Origin: CAWDDA01 sp963813345
GTDB lineage: Bacteria; Acidobacteriota; Blastocatellia; RBC074
Assembly (NCBI GenBank): GCA_963813345.1
Contig: CAWEYR010000033.1
Coordinates: 124,001-188,000, forward strand
DNA: 64,000 nucleotides
Reading direction: 5' to 3'
Notes under the pieces: model-generated
Told to the model about the DNA's origin: nothing
Databases searched by the model: none
What the model saw: only the letters and a program-made list of their open reading frames with translations
Program-made: the position numbers and the translations under genes
Shown: positions 1 to 9,602 of the stretch, piece after piece
Position numbering within the stretch: position 1 is the first letter of the stretch
How the letters are laid out: every line of letters starts with the position of its first letter

Positions 1-2661
1 ACTCCAGCCGTGTCCAGTAGCCGCCGTGGCCGACCATGACCGGCTTGCCGGTCGCCTTGCCGCAGATGCTCGACCTCGGTCTTCACCTCGTCGAGTTGCT
101 CGGCCGTCATCGGAGTGAAGTAGCCGAACGCTTCCTCCGGGCCGCGCGAAACGGCGGCGACCATCGGGGCGTCTTCAGATACGTTCGAGATGCTCCGCCG
201 GGCCAGGGCTTGCCGGGCGTCGGCGGGGCGAGAGAAGACCGTCGAGGCGTAAAGCCCTTCTTCCACATCTCCTCCAGCCGCCGGCGTGCGGGGCTCCCTT
301 CGACGTGGCGCAGGCAGTTGGCGTCCCACAGCGAGCGATCCGCGAGGTTGCCGCCGTGCCGATCGTAGATGCCCCAGGGCTTCAGGTTGGCGAGGTCGTG
401 ATACTTGCCCGATTCGGCGGGGCCGTCATAGACGGGATTGTGTCCATAGGTCACACCCCAGGGCATCCACGGCTTGTCGTTGACGAGGAAGTCGCCCTGC
501 TCGTTGATCCTGACGACTGGTGATGCCGGTTGCGGGCCGTCGTGGGCGAGACGGCAGAAGGGCGGCGAGGTCATCGTCCACATGCTCTTGCCGCGGCGGT
601 CGATCGCGTCGCGCGGATGACCCAGTTGCGCTGCGGGTCGTCGAACGGCTGCACCGGCAGGAAGGACACATCGAGATCGGCCAGGAGCAGGTTGCGGAAG
701 TCGTCGCGCAGGCCGTCGGGGATCTTCGCGCGTTGACGCTGAATATCGGCCGGCGTCGCGGGCAGCGTGACCGTCTTCAGCACCTGACGGCCGCTGCGGC
801 GCAGCACGTCGAGCCGCACTTCCTTGAGGAGCCATCTCGGCGGCCGAAGGCCGAGGTTGACGCGGACGAACTGTTTCTGCTCGGGCCGCAGGTAGAGGGC
901 GCCCAGTCCAGGTCCATCGGCACGGTCCAGAGCGCGAACCAGAGCGGCTGGCGGCCAGCGCCGCTTCCCTCTCGTCCAGGAGCGGCAGCTTGCCGCGGTA
1001 CTCCGTGTACGCTTGGCACGGCTCATTGATCATATAGGGAAGCTGGACATGGCCGGCACTGCGTACAGGATCGCTTCGGTCAACGATCGGCTTCCCGCCC
1101 GGTGATTGTATTCCCACTCCAGCGATAGCGCCCGTCCGGCCGGGGCTGACATCTCGGCCGTCAGCACATTTGCCCCAGCAGCCGCTCGCCGAGGTCGAGA
1201 CGCGACAGATGGGGAGCGGCGCGGTTCGCGGCGCGACCGGCTTCACACCTCCGTGCTTGCAAGCTCCGCCTTTGTCATTCCGGCTCCATAGGCGCACGTC
1301 GTCCCACCAGATCGTGCCGCAGACGTTCTGCTGCGGCTGGTGGCCGGTGTCGTCGAGCGTGATAGCCGTTCATGCCCGCGGGCACAGAGCTTTAGGCGCA
1401 GCGACTTCAGCGGCGCAGCCGGCCGGAACACCTGACGCACCAGTCGCCAGTCGTCGGTGCCGATCGAGAGCGGGTCCTTGTGGATGAAGTTGAAGCCGTC
1501 GAGTCGCTGGCCTTTCTCGTCCTCGGCGTCGATCTGCATCATGCAGAGCTGGTCGGTCTTGACCCAGGCTGGACCTCGATCAGCCGCGGCTCCTTCTGGT
1601 TGAGCATGATCGGGTCGCTGACGCACGCAGACTTCGTCGCCGGCCGGCACGATCATCTGCAGGCTGTGCCGGCCGCTGTGCGGCAGGAGTCCGTCGGTGC
1701 GGATGAGGCCGCGATTGTCGGAGTTGCTGTTGTGCCAGGTATTGAAGATGTAATAGAGGCCGGGCGGGAAATAGCGGTACTTTTGCGGTTTCGACCAACC
1801 CAATGGGCGGTCATTGACCACGCGCTCAAAGTCGCCGTGCGGAAGCAGGTTCTCCGCCGCCGGCCCGGTTTGCCCGGTTTGCCCGGTTTGCCCGGTTTGA
1901 ATGAGTGCGACCTCCAACAGCTCAACCTCGCCGGCGCCGACTGCTTTGAACTCGATCTCCGCGAAGCACGCCATTGGCAGCATCGCACCTTCCTTTGCCA
2001 GCGCCGGATCTTTCTCCGCCTTGGCCAACCATTGCCGCGCCGGCAGCTTTAACTCGACGGTGCGCTCCACATAACTGCCGCCTTCAATCGGCGCCGCAGC
2101 CGCCTCGATCCGTTTCGTTGCCTGCGGGTCGTCAACCGGAGAGGACGACGCGAAGCCAGTGCGCATCTCAAATGCACCGTTCGTCAGGTTCTTCGCGGTC
2201 AAACGCATTCGGAGCGTCAGGTCGCGTACCAAAGTCAGCGGCCGCCGGCTGCGGGCCGCCATCGCGGCCGGATAGCCCCCGGCGTCGGGCCAGCCTTCCA
2301 ACTTTTGCGAATCATTGATCGTGATCCAATTGACGGCTTGAGTGGCCTTCGAGCCAGGCTTCAGGACCAGCCGCCGCTCACCTGCAGGCCGGTCGGCGTT
2401 GCGCCATTCCCAGTTTCCATGCAGTTGCCACCCATCAGGGTTGTAGTCCCGGCGGTCAAAAACCTCCGTCGTGTAGCTCCAGTGATGGTTCTTCAGCTCG
2501 GGAAGCAGCGTCAACCAGTCGTCTTGAAAGTCGGCATTGCGAAGCAAATTGCCATCCCGCAGCAAGTTGCCCTGGCCGAGAGCGGAGGTTGCGGGCATGA
2601 AAAGGACCAAGGCTACGACGCGCAGGACGCGAGCCCTAGTGTTTTTAGTCATAGAAGTCAT
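1..2661 (-). pseudogene. Frameshifted secreted carbohydrate-active protein (glycoside hydrolase-like), cut by the left edge
   Basis: The ATG at 2661 opens a signal peptide (hydrophobic VVALVLFMPATSALGQG), followed by two beta-sandwich modules of the carbohydrate-binding type. The second begins at ENLLPHGDFE near 1840. Further on, in another frame, comes a glycoside-hydrolase-like stretch (INEQGDFLVNDKPWMPWGVTYG near 510-450), and at the edge GKPVMVGHGGYW. The reading frame changes several times. Near 1618 and 1565 two indels about 55 bases apart swap SDPIMLNQKEP into nonsense and back. Another change near 1370-1300 leads into the WWDDVRL stretch. The base composition looks richer in GC than its neighbours, and the gene starts only 13 bases from a tRNA fragment, so it may belong to an integrated element. 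I cannot name a GH family. Decay and sequencing error cannot be separated here. Confidence 0.55.
1863..1900. repeat. Four tandem 9-bp units (gcccggttt) inside the GH-like gene
   Basis: Four near-perfect copies of a 9-base unit encode a QTG-QTG-QTG-QTG linker in the minus-strand protein. It sits between the two beta-sandwich modules, so it is probably an inter-domain linker whose copy number can vary by slippage without changing frame. Confidence 0.7.
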
Positions 2662-2674
2662 GCCTCGTCAAGTG

Positions 2675-2716
2675 TTTGGGACCGAGAGGTCGTTAGTTCG
2701 AATCCAATCGCCCCAA
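2675..2716 (+). other. 3' fragment of tRNA-Pro(UGG), candidate right attachment site
   Basis: The stretch begins exactly at an anticodon loop TTTGGGA (anticodon UGG). It continues with the 3' anticodon strand CCGAG, variable loop AGGTC, T-arm GTTAG-TTCGAAT-CCAAT, a 3' acceptor strand CGCCCCA and discriminator A. The five bases before the loop (aagtg) cannot pair with CCGAG, and no D-arm or 5' acceptor is present upstream, so only the 3' half exists. Integrases that insert into tRNA genes leave such a 3' duplicate at the far end of the element. With the tRNA on the plus strand, the element would lie to the left. The T-stem has one mismatch, so the copy may be drifting. Confidence 0.65.
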
Positions 2717-2971
<255 letters not shown>

Positions 2972-3028
2972 AGAGTGAGGACAGTTATCGTCACATGAAG
3001 TCCTGAACGCGTCAAGCGATTGAAAAAG

Positions 3029-3122
3029 TCTCACGCGAAGGCGCGAAGAGCGCGAAGAAGAAAAAAAAGAATTAAGTTACGAGCCGTCCTCCTCTTCGCG
3101 TTCTTCGCGGCTTCGCGTGAGA
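3029..3122. repeat. Inverted repeat family F (cgcgaag-rich), left boundary of the GxxExxY unit
   Basis: Arms at 3029-3060 and 3091-3122 are built from tctcacgcgaag and repeated gcgaag words, and form a long imperfect hairpin around an A-rich loop. The outer part, through 3075, is also inverted relative to 3541-3591 on the other side of the GxxExxY gene. The inner arm supplies the last codons of that gene. A third, gene-less copy is at 59164-59279. Confidence 0.75.
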
Positions 3123-3535
3123 CATCGATTGATACGAAGCCGCGAAGAACTTACGTCGTTGTGGTTGTTCACAACACGCCTTACGCCCTCACGGAATGTT
3201 GCCGCACCGAAGTTGATGAGTAGGCCCAGGTTCAGTTTCATCAGACGAAGATAAGTGAGTACCTGCTTCGTGTGAACCGGTGCAAGTGTTTGAACGGACT
3301 TCAGCTCTACTACGACACAACGTTCAACGAGCAAGTCTATTCTCAGGCCATCGTTGAAGTGGAGACCGTGAAAGTCGAACTCGACGGTTACGTGTCGTTC
3401 CACTCGTAAGCCGCGCTGCTCCAACATTCGGGCGAGCACAGCTTCATACACTGATTCAAGTAATCCCGGCCCTAACTCTCGATGCAGATGGAAGGCGGCG
3501 TCCACTACGATCGCAGAAACTTCTTCCGCGTTCAT
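3077..3535 (-). CDS. GxxExxY family protein (PD-(D/E)XK nuclease-like fold)
   Basis: This is a 152-residue protein. The N-terminal part carries the family signature G-L-L-E-S-V-Y-E around residue 23. This is followed by a nuclease-like core with LRIDLLVE (about residue 63) and VVELKS (about 75), which are the spaced acidic and E-x-K positions of the PD-(D/E)XK superfamily. Then come QVLTYLRLM and GLLINFGA, both typical of the family. No substrate is established for this family. The last roughly 25 residues (rich in R and E) and the stop lie inside the adjacent inverted repeat, so the tail is repeat-derived. The gene is fully enclosed by cgcgaag inverted repeats, suggesting gene and repeats move or spread as one unit; that is inference. 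Confidence 0.88.
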   Translation of the reverse strand: MNAEEVSAIVVDAAFHLHRELGPGLLESVYEAVLARMLEQRGLRVERHVTVEFDFHGLHFNDGLRIDLLVERCVVVELKSVQTLAPVHTKQVLTYLRLMKLNLGLLINFGAATFREGVRRVVNNHNDVSSSRLRINRCLTRSREEREEEDGS

Positions 3536-3540
3536 TTCAC

Positions 3541-3612
3541 TTTAATTCTTCTCTTTTCTTCTTCTTCGCGTCTTCGCGCCTTCGCGTGAGCCTTTCTTCT
3601 CTTCGCGTCTCT
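3541..3612. repeat. Inverted repeat family F, right boundary of the GxxExxY unit
   Basis: The segment 3541-3591 is the approximate reverse complement of 3029-3075: taattctt, a pyrimidine run, then cttcgcg words ending ttcgcgtgag. A second short cttcgcgtctctcac copy follows up to 3612 and touches the 3' end of the kinase-FGE gene. It is part of the same family as 59164-59279. Confidence 0.72.
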
Positions 3613-5685
3613 CACTTCACGCTCGCCGCGCAACGAAACCCGAGTCGCGGACCTTTGTCTGTCGGTCGCACCCAGACTCTCGTCGTCGTCATCGCCAATT
3701 CCTTCGGAAAGTCGAAGGCACCGCCGCGCACGATCGGATAGATACCTTCGTAACCCCTCTGGCGAGGCGTGCGCTGATCATTTCCAGGATAGTGATTGAA
3801 GTCCGTCGCCGTCCATTCATAGACATTGCCGGCCATATTGAGCACGCCAAATGGTGAGGCGCCTGTCGGATTGGCCGTCACGAGCTGAGTATGACCGAGC
3901 CTTGACTCGAGCGTGTTGGCGCGTCGATTCTCCCACTCGTCTCCCCACGGGTACAAAAAGAGTCGTGCTTCAGGTGTTCCTGCGTTTGCGCCTCTTGCCG
4001 CATACTCCCATTCCTCCTCGGTTGGAAGTCTTCGGCCGCGCCAGGCGCAATAGTCGACTGCATCCTGAAAATTCACGTGGGTCACAGGAAGATTCTCTGT
4101 GTCCGGCGGAGGGTCAAGATTTCTCCAGTTCCCGGGCTGAGCCCGATTCGTCGCGCGTATGAACTCAGCGTATTCCCGATTCGATACTTCGCAGCGCTCC
4201 ATAAAGAAGGAAGCAACATCTATGGGATGCGAAGGATAGTCATAGATAAAAGGGTTCGGTTTTGCCGCTTGGAATAGTGACTTGCAACGTCTTCTCAGCT
4301 TCCGTCACATCGCGCCCCATGCCAAAGCTCCCTCCCTCAATAAACACCATTCCTTCCGGAGGTCGAATCGGAGGAGCAGGCGTGGCGGTCTCGCGGGCCG
4401 TGGAAGCCAGCGCTGGAACTGGCGTCGGATCAGTGTTTCGCCATCGCGATCTGATCCAGTCGGTAGCGGGGATTGCTGCGATCGCAAGCACGATCACAGC
4501 AGCTACCGCTCCAACCACCCAGAAGTAAGGTCGAGTAGCGGTCGTCGTTGTCTGCGGTTTTTTGCGGCTCGTGGAATCATACGGCTCGGCAATCGGAGTT
4601 GTGAGGAAGGGATCTTTCCCGTCGCGACTAGTCCCGCCAGGGGTTGCAAGCGAAGTCCGGCGTCCACGTCCGGGAATAACCTCAGTTCCGGCGAATGGAC
4701 TTGTGTCGAACCGCTCAATCGCTGCGGACTCAGGGGCATTGATAACAACTGTACGGCGCTCATGTTCGAGGTCGCGAATCGCCTGTTTGAACTCGAGGGC
4801 TGACTGGTAACGGTCATCCGGATTCTTTTCAAGAGCGCGCAGAACAAGGTGATCGATGTCTGAATTCAGCGCAGGACGGATTGATGATGGGAGCGGCGGC
4901 GGCTCTTCTACATGCTGACGCCTGAGCGAAGTATCACGCGAAACACCCTCCTGCGGCTGAAAGGGTACCTGGCCGGTGAGCATCTCAAAGAGAGTTACTC
5001 CCAGGGAATAAACATCCGATCGACCGTCAAGCTCGCTCAATCCAAACTGCTTCGGACTGAGAATCGCTTCCGGCGCCATATATGCGCTTGTTCCGGGCGT
5101 CAGGTTGCGCGTTACGGTTCCGCCGTCCTGTCTGACCTTTACGATTCCGAAATCGCTCACCTTTACTGTCGAAACATCGGCAATCAGGAGATTCGCAGGC
5201 TTGATATCGCGATGTACGATGCCTACACGATCCTCGCCCTGCCAGCGATACCGGAAATTGTGCGCGTAGCTCATCGCATCCAGAGCCTGAACAAACCATT
5301 TGAGTGCCAGCGGTGGATGAATCGGTCCCATCTCGTGGCTGATGACGTCGGCTACGTTTGAGATTCGGCGTCCACGGTGCTGATAGCCGGGAAGGTATTC
5401 GAGGATGAGAAAGTATTGGTCTACTTCAGCCGCGAACTGGATGACACTGACAATGTGTGGATGTTTGAGCTGAACCTGGAGGTTGGCTTCGCGTATGAAG
5501 AGGTCCTTCATAATCGCGGCTTGCTTCTCAGTCGCGCCGCGCGCGGTGAGGGTCTTGATGGCTACCTGCTGTTTGTATTCGGTAAGAAAGGCGCTCTCGG
5601 CAAGGTACACCTTGCCCATCCCCCCTTCTCCGATCTCAGAAACAATCCGGTATCCGCAGACGATTTTGCCAATCAGGTCACTCAT
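3612..5685 (-). CDS. Membrane Ser/Thr protein kinase fused to an FGE-sulfatase domain (one frameshift)
   Basis: The ATG at 5685 gives about 690 residues once one indel is corrected. The N-terminal Hanks-type kinase has the glycine loop GEGGMGKVYLAE (residues about 18-30), the lysine in QVAIKTL, HRDIKPANLL, DFGI and APE, so it looks catalytically complete. A Pro/Thr-rich juxtamembrane linker and one membrane helix (WVVGAVAAVIVLAIAAI, about residue 400) follow. After these is an extracytoplasmic FGE/SUMF1-type domain, running from GMVFIEGGSFGMG to GPRLGFRCA. The active-site cysteine pair of true FGE is not visible, so this is probably a sensing or binding module. Near 4247 the run TTTT should be TTT (TEPF-IYDYPSHPIDV); the break splits the gene into 481 and 196 residue frames. 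It lies 26 bases downstream of the TPR gene, probably in one operon. Confidence 0.88.
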
Positions 5686-5711
5686 CCGCGCAGCTGAAGT
5701 TCCTCTCCGCC

Positions 5712-7194
5712 TTAGCCCTTTTTCTTCTTCTTTTCTTTGTCCTTCCCGCTGTCCTTCTCAGAGGCCTTCCCGGACGCATCGACCTTTACACCAAGAGATT
5801 CAGCGCGGGCATAAGCAGCATCTGATTCCTTATTCTTTCCCATTAACCTGTATACGTCGCCGAGCGCTTGGAAAAAGTCCCCTCGCTTCGGATCGAGCTC
5901 TATCGCTTTAGCGAATGCAGCTGCCGCCTCAGGATAACGCTTCTGTACAGCATAGACAGTGCCGAGGTTGTGGTAGGCGGCGACGTAATTCGGGTCGATC
6001 TTGATTGCCTGGTTGAACTGGTTGATGGCTTCATTGTAGTCACCCGAGCGGGCACGCACAGCGCCGAATGACGAGTGTGAGGTAGGACTGTTGGGCTCGA
6101 AAAGAACTGCCTGACTGAGCATGGCAGAGGCCTCACCCAGCCTTCCCGGTCTGCATGTAGAGTGTTCCGAGACTGTGATATGGCAGCGCCCATTTCTTAT
6201 CGAGCGAGATCGCAGTCTTGTACGCCTTTTCGGCATCCGCCGCGTTTCTCTGAGCGTAATAGATGCCGCCAAGGTTGACGTAGACAAACGGATCGTTCTT
6301 CGCCAGCTCAACCGCACGCTGTCCTTCAGCCTGCGCTTTCGGGAAGTCCTTCATATCCGCATAGACCCGGCCGAGAATCGAATGAGCGAGCGCAGAGTTG
6401 CCGTCCAGCGCTACCGCTTTCTTCGCAACTGTCAACGCCTCGTCCAGACTCCGATTTCCCTCAGTTGCCACTGCTGTCCTCAGCGCGTGCGCCAGTCCGG
6501 CGTGCGCGTCCGACCACTCGGGCTTGAGAGCGATCGCTTTGCGATACGCTTCGATCGCTCGTGGTTTGTTTTCTACAGTTCTCGTACGAATGAGCGCGTT
6601 GCCAAAGTTGTTGTAGAGCTCAGCGTCCTTGATTCCTGACTGCTCTGATGACGAGTAGGCTGTGACCGCATCTGAATATCGCCTTAGTTCATACAGTGTA
6701 TCGCCCAGGCCTCGCTGTGCTTCTGCAAGGTCGGACCTGGCTGACAAAACCTGTCTGAATTCCTTCTCGGCATCCGGATATCGTTTCGCATCGTATAGCG
6801 TCTCAGCCAGCCCAAGTCGAGCGTCGAGCGACTCAGGATTCATCGCAAGCGCTTTGCGATAGTCAGCGATGGCTGGATCGTATTGCTGGGCTTTCGCGGC
6901 CGCTTCTGCCCGCGCCAGGACTTCAGAAAATGTGCGCAGATGCGGCGGTGACACTACTGTCGGAGGAGGGGAAGTCGCCAGCGGCGGGGACCCCGAACCT
7001 GTAACCTTTGGTGGCCCGACTACCGGTCGTGGACCTGGATTGGAGGCCTTTTTGACCGGGCGCTTCGCCTGGACAAGTGGCTCCGGATCGGAATCGATGC
7101 CCAGGTGACCTATCTCCTGTGCCGCCACAAAGATTGCTGCAAGAGCTGCCGCCAGAATGCCATTTCCAATTCGACTGAGACTACGCCTTAACAT
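5712..7194 (-). CDS. Exported TPR-repeat protein (one frameshift)
   Basis: The start at 7194 is chosen because AAGGAGG lies nine bases upstream; this gives about 493 residues. A signal or anchor helix (GNGILAAALAAIFVAAQ) is followed by a Pro/Lys-rich segment. Then come about ten tetratricopeptide repeats, with the usual spacing of A, G, Y and P (for example AIADYRKALAMNPESLDARLGLA). The extreme C-terminus is very lysine-rich (DKEKKKKKKG). Near 6140 an extra G (AAGGCTGGG for AAGCTGGG) breaks the frame between TLYMQTGK and LGEASAML. The protein is probably a periplasmic scaffold. Being directly upstream of the kinase, it may act with it, but no partner can be named. Confidence 0.82.
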
Positions 7195-7275
7195 GTCGCT
7201 CGGCCTCCTTCGCTGCAGCAACAGATGAGCGCATCATACATTAGGGTTGCTTGAAGCTGAAGTGATGTATCTCAC

Positions 7276-7390
7276 ACCTGGGAGCGCGGTCTCCAGACCG
7301 GCGCGTGGAGTTTGGAACCTCTTTCGAAGTCCAGTGCCCCGCAACAGCCGCCTTCGGCGCCATCGCAAGCTAAAGCTTGAACTCAAACAC
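7276..7390. repeat. Intergenic repeats: family D unit plus half of family A
   Basis: The 208-base gap 7195-7402 holds a ctgggagcgc...ggcgcg unit (about 7276-7305), also found at 11679, 34595 and 46527. It also holds one arm of the family A palindrome (gcaagctaaagcttgaactc, 7365-7384). No gene is evident. Confidence 0.6.
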
Positions 7391-7402
7391 CAGCGGCTCA
7401 CT

Positions 7403-7876
7403 TCAGGATTCAGCCACATCTGCGCCAATGCTTTCCGGGGATTGATTCGTCGCATAGCGCTTTAGGACCGTGCCGTCGGGTCCGACGAGGAATTTGGTAA
7501 AGTTCCATTTGATAGCCTTGGAACCGAGCACCCCTTTCTTCTCCGCCTTGAGGTGTTCGAAGAGAGGGTGCGCGTTGTCTCCGTTTACCTCGACCTTGGC
7601 GAAGAGCGGGAAAGTTATGTCGTATTTGGTTGAGCAGAATTGGCGAATCTCTTCCTCATCACCCGGTTCCTGGTGCCCAAACTGGTCGCACGGAAATCCC
7701 AGAACTGCAAACCCCTTGTCTTTGTACTGATCGTATAACTCCTGCAGGCCCTTGTACTGAGGGGTGAATCCGCACTTGCTCGCGACATTCACCACCAGCA
7801 GCGCCTTGCCCCGATACTCCTCCATCTTCTGACGTTGCCCTTCGATTGTCGTGACTTCGATGTCGTAGATGCTCAT
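7403..7876 (-). CDS. Glutathione peroxidase family thiol peroxidase
   Basis: The start at 7876 (MSIYDIEV) follows AAGGAA; a longer frame exists upstream but lacks a binding site. The 157-residue protein has the thioredoxin-fold layout of the family. NVASKCGFTPQY carries the peroxidatic residue as Cys rather than selenocysteine. LGFPCDQFGHQEPG carries the Gln motif and a second Cys likely to be resolving. WNFTKFLV carries the Trp-Asn pair. Such bacterial enzymes usually use thioredoxin to reduce hydroperoxides in the cytoplasm; that is known of the family and not shown here. It is divergent from the phosphatidyltransferase gene, with a sigma-70-like promoter for the latter in the gap. Confidence 0.95.
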   Translation of the reverse strand: MSIYDIEVTTIEGQRQKMEEYRGKALLVVNVASKCGFTPQYKGLQELYDQYKDKGFAVLGFPCDQFGHQEPGDEEEIRQFCSTKYDITFPLFAKVEVNGDNAHPLFEHLKAEKKGVLGSKAIKWNFTKFLVGPDGTVLKRYATNQSPESIGADVAES

Positions 7877-7905
7877 GGTACGTTCCTTCGGTTTGTCCCC
7901 TAGTG

Positions 7906-7934
7906 TTGACAACAACTTAGCACGCCTCTATCAT
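7906..7934 (+). promoter_or_regulatory. Sigma-70-like promoter for the CDP-alcohol phosphatidyltransferase gene
   Basis: TTGACA at 7906-7911, a 17-base spacer and TATCAT at 7929-7934 match the housekeeping consensus well. The start codon at 7957 would leave a leader of about 15 bases. No transcript evidence is available. Confidence 0.5.
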
Positions 7935-7956
7935 TCTCGGTTAAGATATTTCGCTT

Positions 7957-8649
7957 ATGATTGGTGATTTCATAGGACAGGTGGCTTCGAGGATCATAAA
8001 CGGCCTCGTTCATGCTCTCGCCCGGCTCGATCCGAATCCGAACCTTTTGTCGGTTATCGGGTTGAGTATCAACATCTTTGCGGCCTTGCTCTACGGCTAC
8101 GGCGAGTTCTTCTGGGCGGGCATCGTCATGATCTTTGCGAATGTCTTTGACATGATGGACGGTCGCGTGGCGCGGCTGACGGGAAGAGTGACGAAGTTCG
8201 GGGCATTTCTTGATTCGAGCCTGGACCGGTTGTCGGATATGGTGGTTTTTCTCGGTATCATTATCTTCTACTCGCGTGATACGGAGTTTCACAGCACGCT
8301 TTATGCAGCCCTCACAGGTGCAGCGCTCATTGGTTCCGTTATGGTTAGTTATACGAGCGCTCGTGCTGAATCGCTTATCCCGAAGTGTGACGTCGGTTTT
8401 CTTCGCCGGCCGGAGCGGGTGGTGCTGCTGATTCTGGGTTCACTCACGGTTTGGCCTGGCTCGCAACACCCATTACTTAACAAGATGCCGGCGACGATCT
8501 GGTTGATGGCGGTACTTTCTTACTGGACCTTCGCACACCGCCTCTATCATACTTGGCGTCTTACGCGATTACTCGAAAGTGGAGTTGACTCACAGCAGGC
8601 AGAGGCAAAGGGCGAGCCGAGCTTGCGCTTTGGTCACGGTCCTGTTTGA
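7957..8649 (+). CDS. CDP-alcohol phosphatidyltransferase family membrane protein
   Basis: A 230-residue integral membrane protein. The family signature D-x2-D-G-x2-A-R-x8-G-x3-D-x3-D is complete at about residues 65-90 (DMMDGRVARLTG, then GAFLDSSLDR). It transfers a phosphatidyl group from CDP-diacylglycerol to an alcohol, with the four Asp binding two metal ions. Several hydrophobic segments flank the motif. The acceptor alcohol cannot be read from the sequence: phosphatidylglycerophosphate synthase and phosphatidylinositol-phosphate synthase-like enzymes are both possible. The start ATG has no strong ribosome binding site. Confidence 0.88.
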   Translation: MIGDFIGQVASRIINGLVHALARLDPNPNLLSVIGLSINIFAALLYGYGEFFWAGIVMIFANVFDMMDGRVARLTGRVTKFGAFLDSSLDRLSDMVVFLGIIIFYSRDTEFHSTLYAALTGAALIGSVMVSYTSARAESLIPKCDVGFLRRPERVVLLILGSLTVWPGSQHPLLNKMPATIWLMAVLSYWTFAHRLYHTWRLTRLLESGVDSQQAEAKGEPSLRFGHGPV

Positions 8650-8706
8650 ACAACCACTTCGATTTGTGTTCCTACTTTGCCTTGAGAAGAGATTTGACGA
8701 AACGAT

Positions 8707-9600
8707 ATGACTGTTTGCCCTTGCTGTGGATGTACTAATAAGACAAGAAACGAAACGATCTGCACGACCTGCGGAGCGCATCGAGTTGGCGAGCCTTTGG
8801 CTCAGCCTGAAGTCAAGCTGCCGGGCCTTAGCCCTGCTCTGATCGCTCTCGCAGTACCACTGATCGTCATCTTTGCATTCCTGGCCGTGTGGCTGTTCGG
8901 CAACGATATGAAGGTCATGCGCGTGATCATGGTCTCGCTTCTGGGCGAGTCAACCAAGTTCACAAGCGACTGGCTGCGAATCGATCCACGTCTACTTTCT
9001 TATCGCATCGTGGGCTTTGACGCCTACCGGCTTGCCTTCTACCTTTCGGCGGGGATCATTCCTCTTCTGCTGGTCGGGCTCTGGCTCGCGCGCCGTGCGA
9101 TGCGGCTCGTAAAGAGCGACGCGCAGAGGTTCGGCGGTTTCAGAATTGCGCAAGCTTCGATGGCAATGTCGCTCGTGCTGTTGTTTGGAATCGGGAGTGC
9201 CGCGATTTCATCGATTCCAGACGCGATCGAGCGCGGCCGTGAGCGAAGACTGGCAGCTACGCGCGCAGTAATGTACCAACTCCACGAAGAGGCGCTGAAG
9301 CGCTATTATCGAGAGTACGGAACGTATCCACAGGAGCTCCAGGACCTCGGTCGCGTCACACGCGAACCAGTGGCGCAACAGGACTACTGGGAACGCAACC
9401 TCACCTACTCACCAGTTTCGGTGATCGCGTCCAAGGGCGGCGCGAGAGGGTTCAGCAACTATCGTCTGGTTTCTGCCGGACCCGACGGTGAGATGGGAAC
9501 CGACGACGACATCACAATGATTGACGGTGTCATCGTCTCGAATAAGACCGATCTCGATCTTCCGACCGGCTGGTCTACATCTGAGAAACCCCGAGAGTAG
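8707..9600 (+). CDS. Zinc-ribbon membrane protein with a type II secretion pilin-like tail
   Basis: The 297-residue product opens with a zinc ribbon (CPCCGC near residue 4, CTTCG near residue 20). Three to four hydrophobic segments follow (residues about 42-65, 108-128, 150-170). The C-terminal roughly 110 residues resemble the globular head of GspG-type pseudopilins: a helix with a short peptide containing YYREYGTYP, then SAGPDGEMGTDDDI, the Asp-rich calcium-site motif of major pseudopilins. No prepilin peptidase site is present, so it is not an ordinary pilin. It lies two bases before accC and may be co-transcribed. Function unknown. Confidence 0.7.
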   Translation: MTVCPCCGCTNKTRNETICTTCGAHRVGEPLAQPEVKLPGLSPALIALAVPLIVIFAFLAVWLFGNDMKVMRVIMVSLLGESTKFTSDWLRIDPRLLSYRIVGFDAYRLAFYLSAGIIPLLLVGLWLARRAMRLVKSDAQRFGGFRIAQASMAMSLVLLFGIGSAAISSIPDAIERGRERRLAATRAVMYQLHEEALKRYYREYGTYPQELQDLGRVTREPVAQQDYWERNLTYSPVSVIASKGGARGFSNYRLVSAGPDGEMGTDDDITMIDGVIVSNKTDLDLPTGWSTSEKPRE

Positions 9601-9602
9601 CA

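Noticed and set aside
107..1030. Several long plus- and minus-strand open frames at the left edge
   Set aside because: High GC gives long chance frames. Only the minus-strand pieces that join into carbohydrate-active motifs are supported.
2641..2716. A complete tRNA-Pro gene
   Set aside because: The 34 bases before the anticodon loop contain no acceptor or D-arm, and the bases next to the loop do not pair with the 3' anticodon strand.
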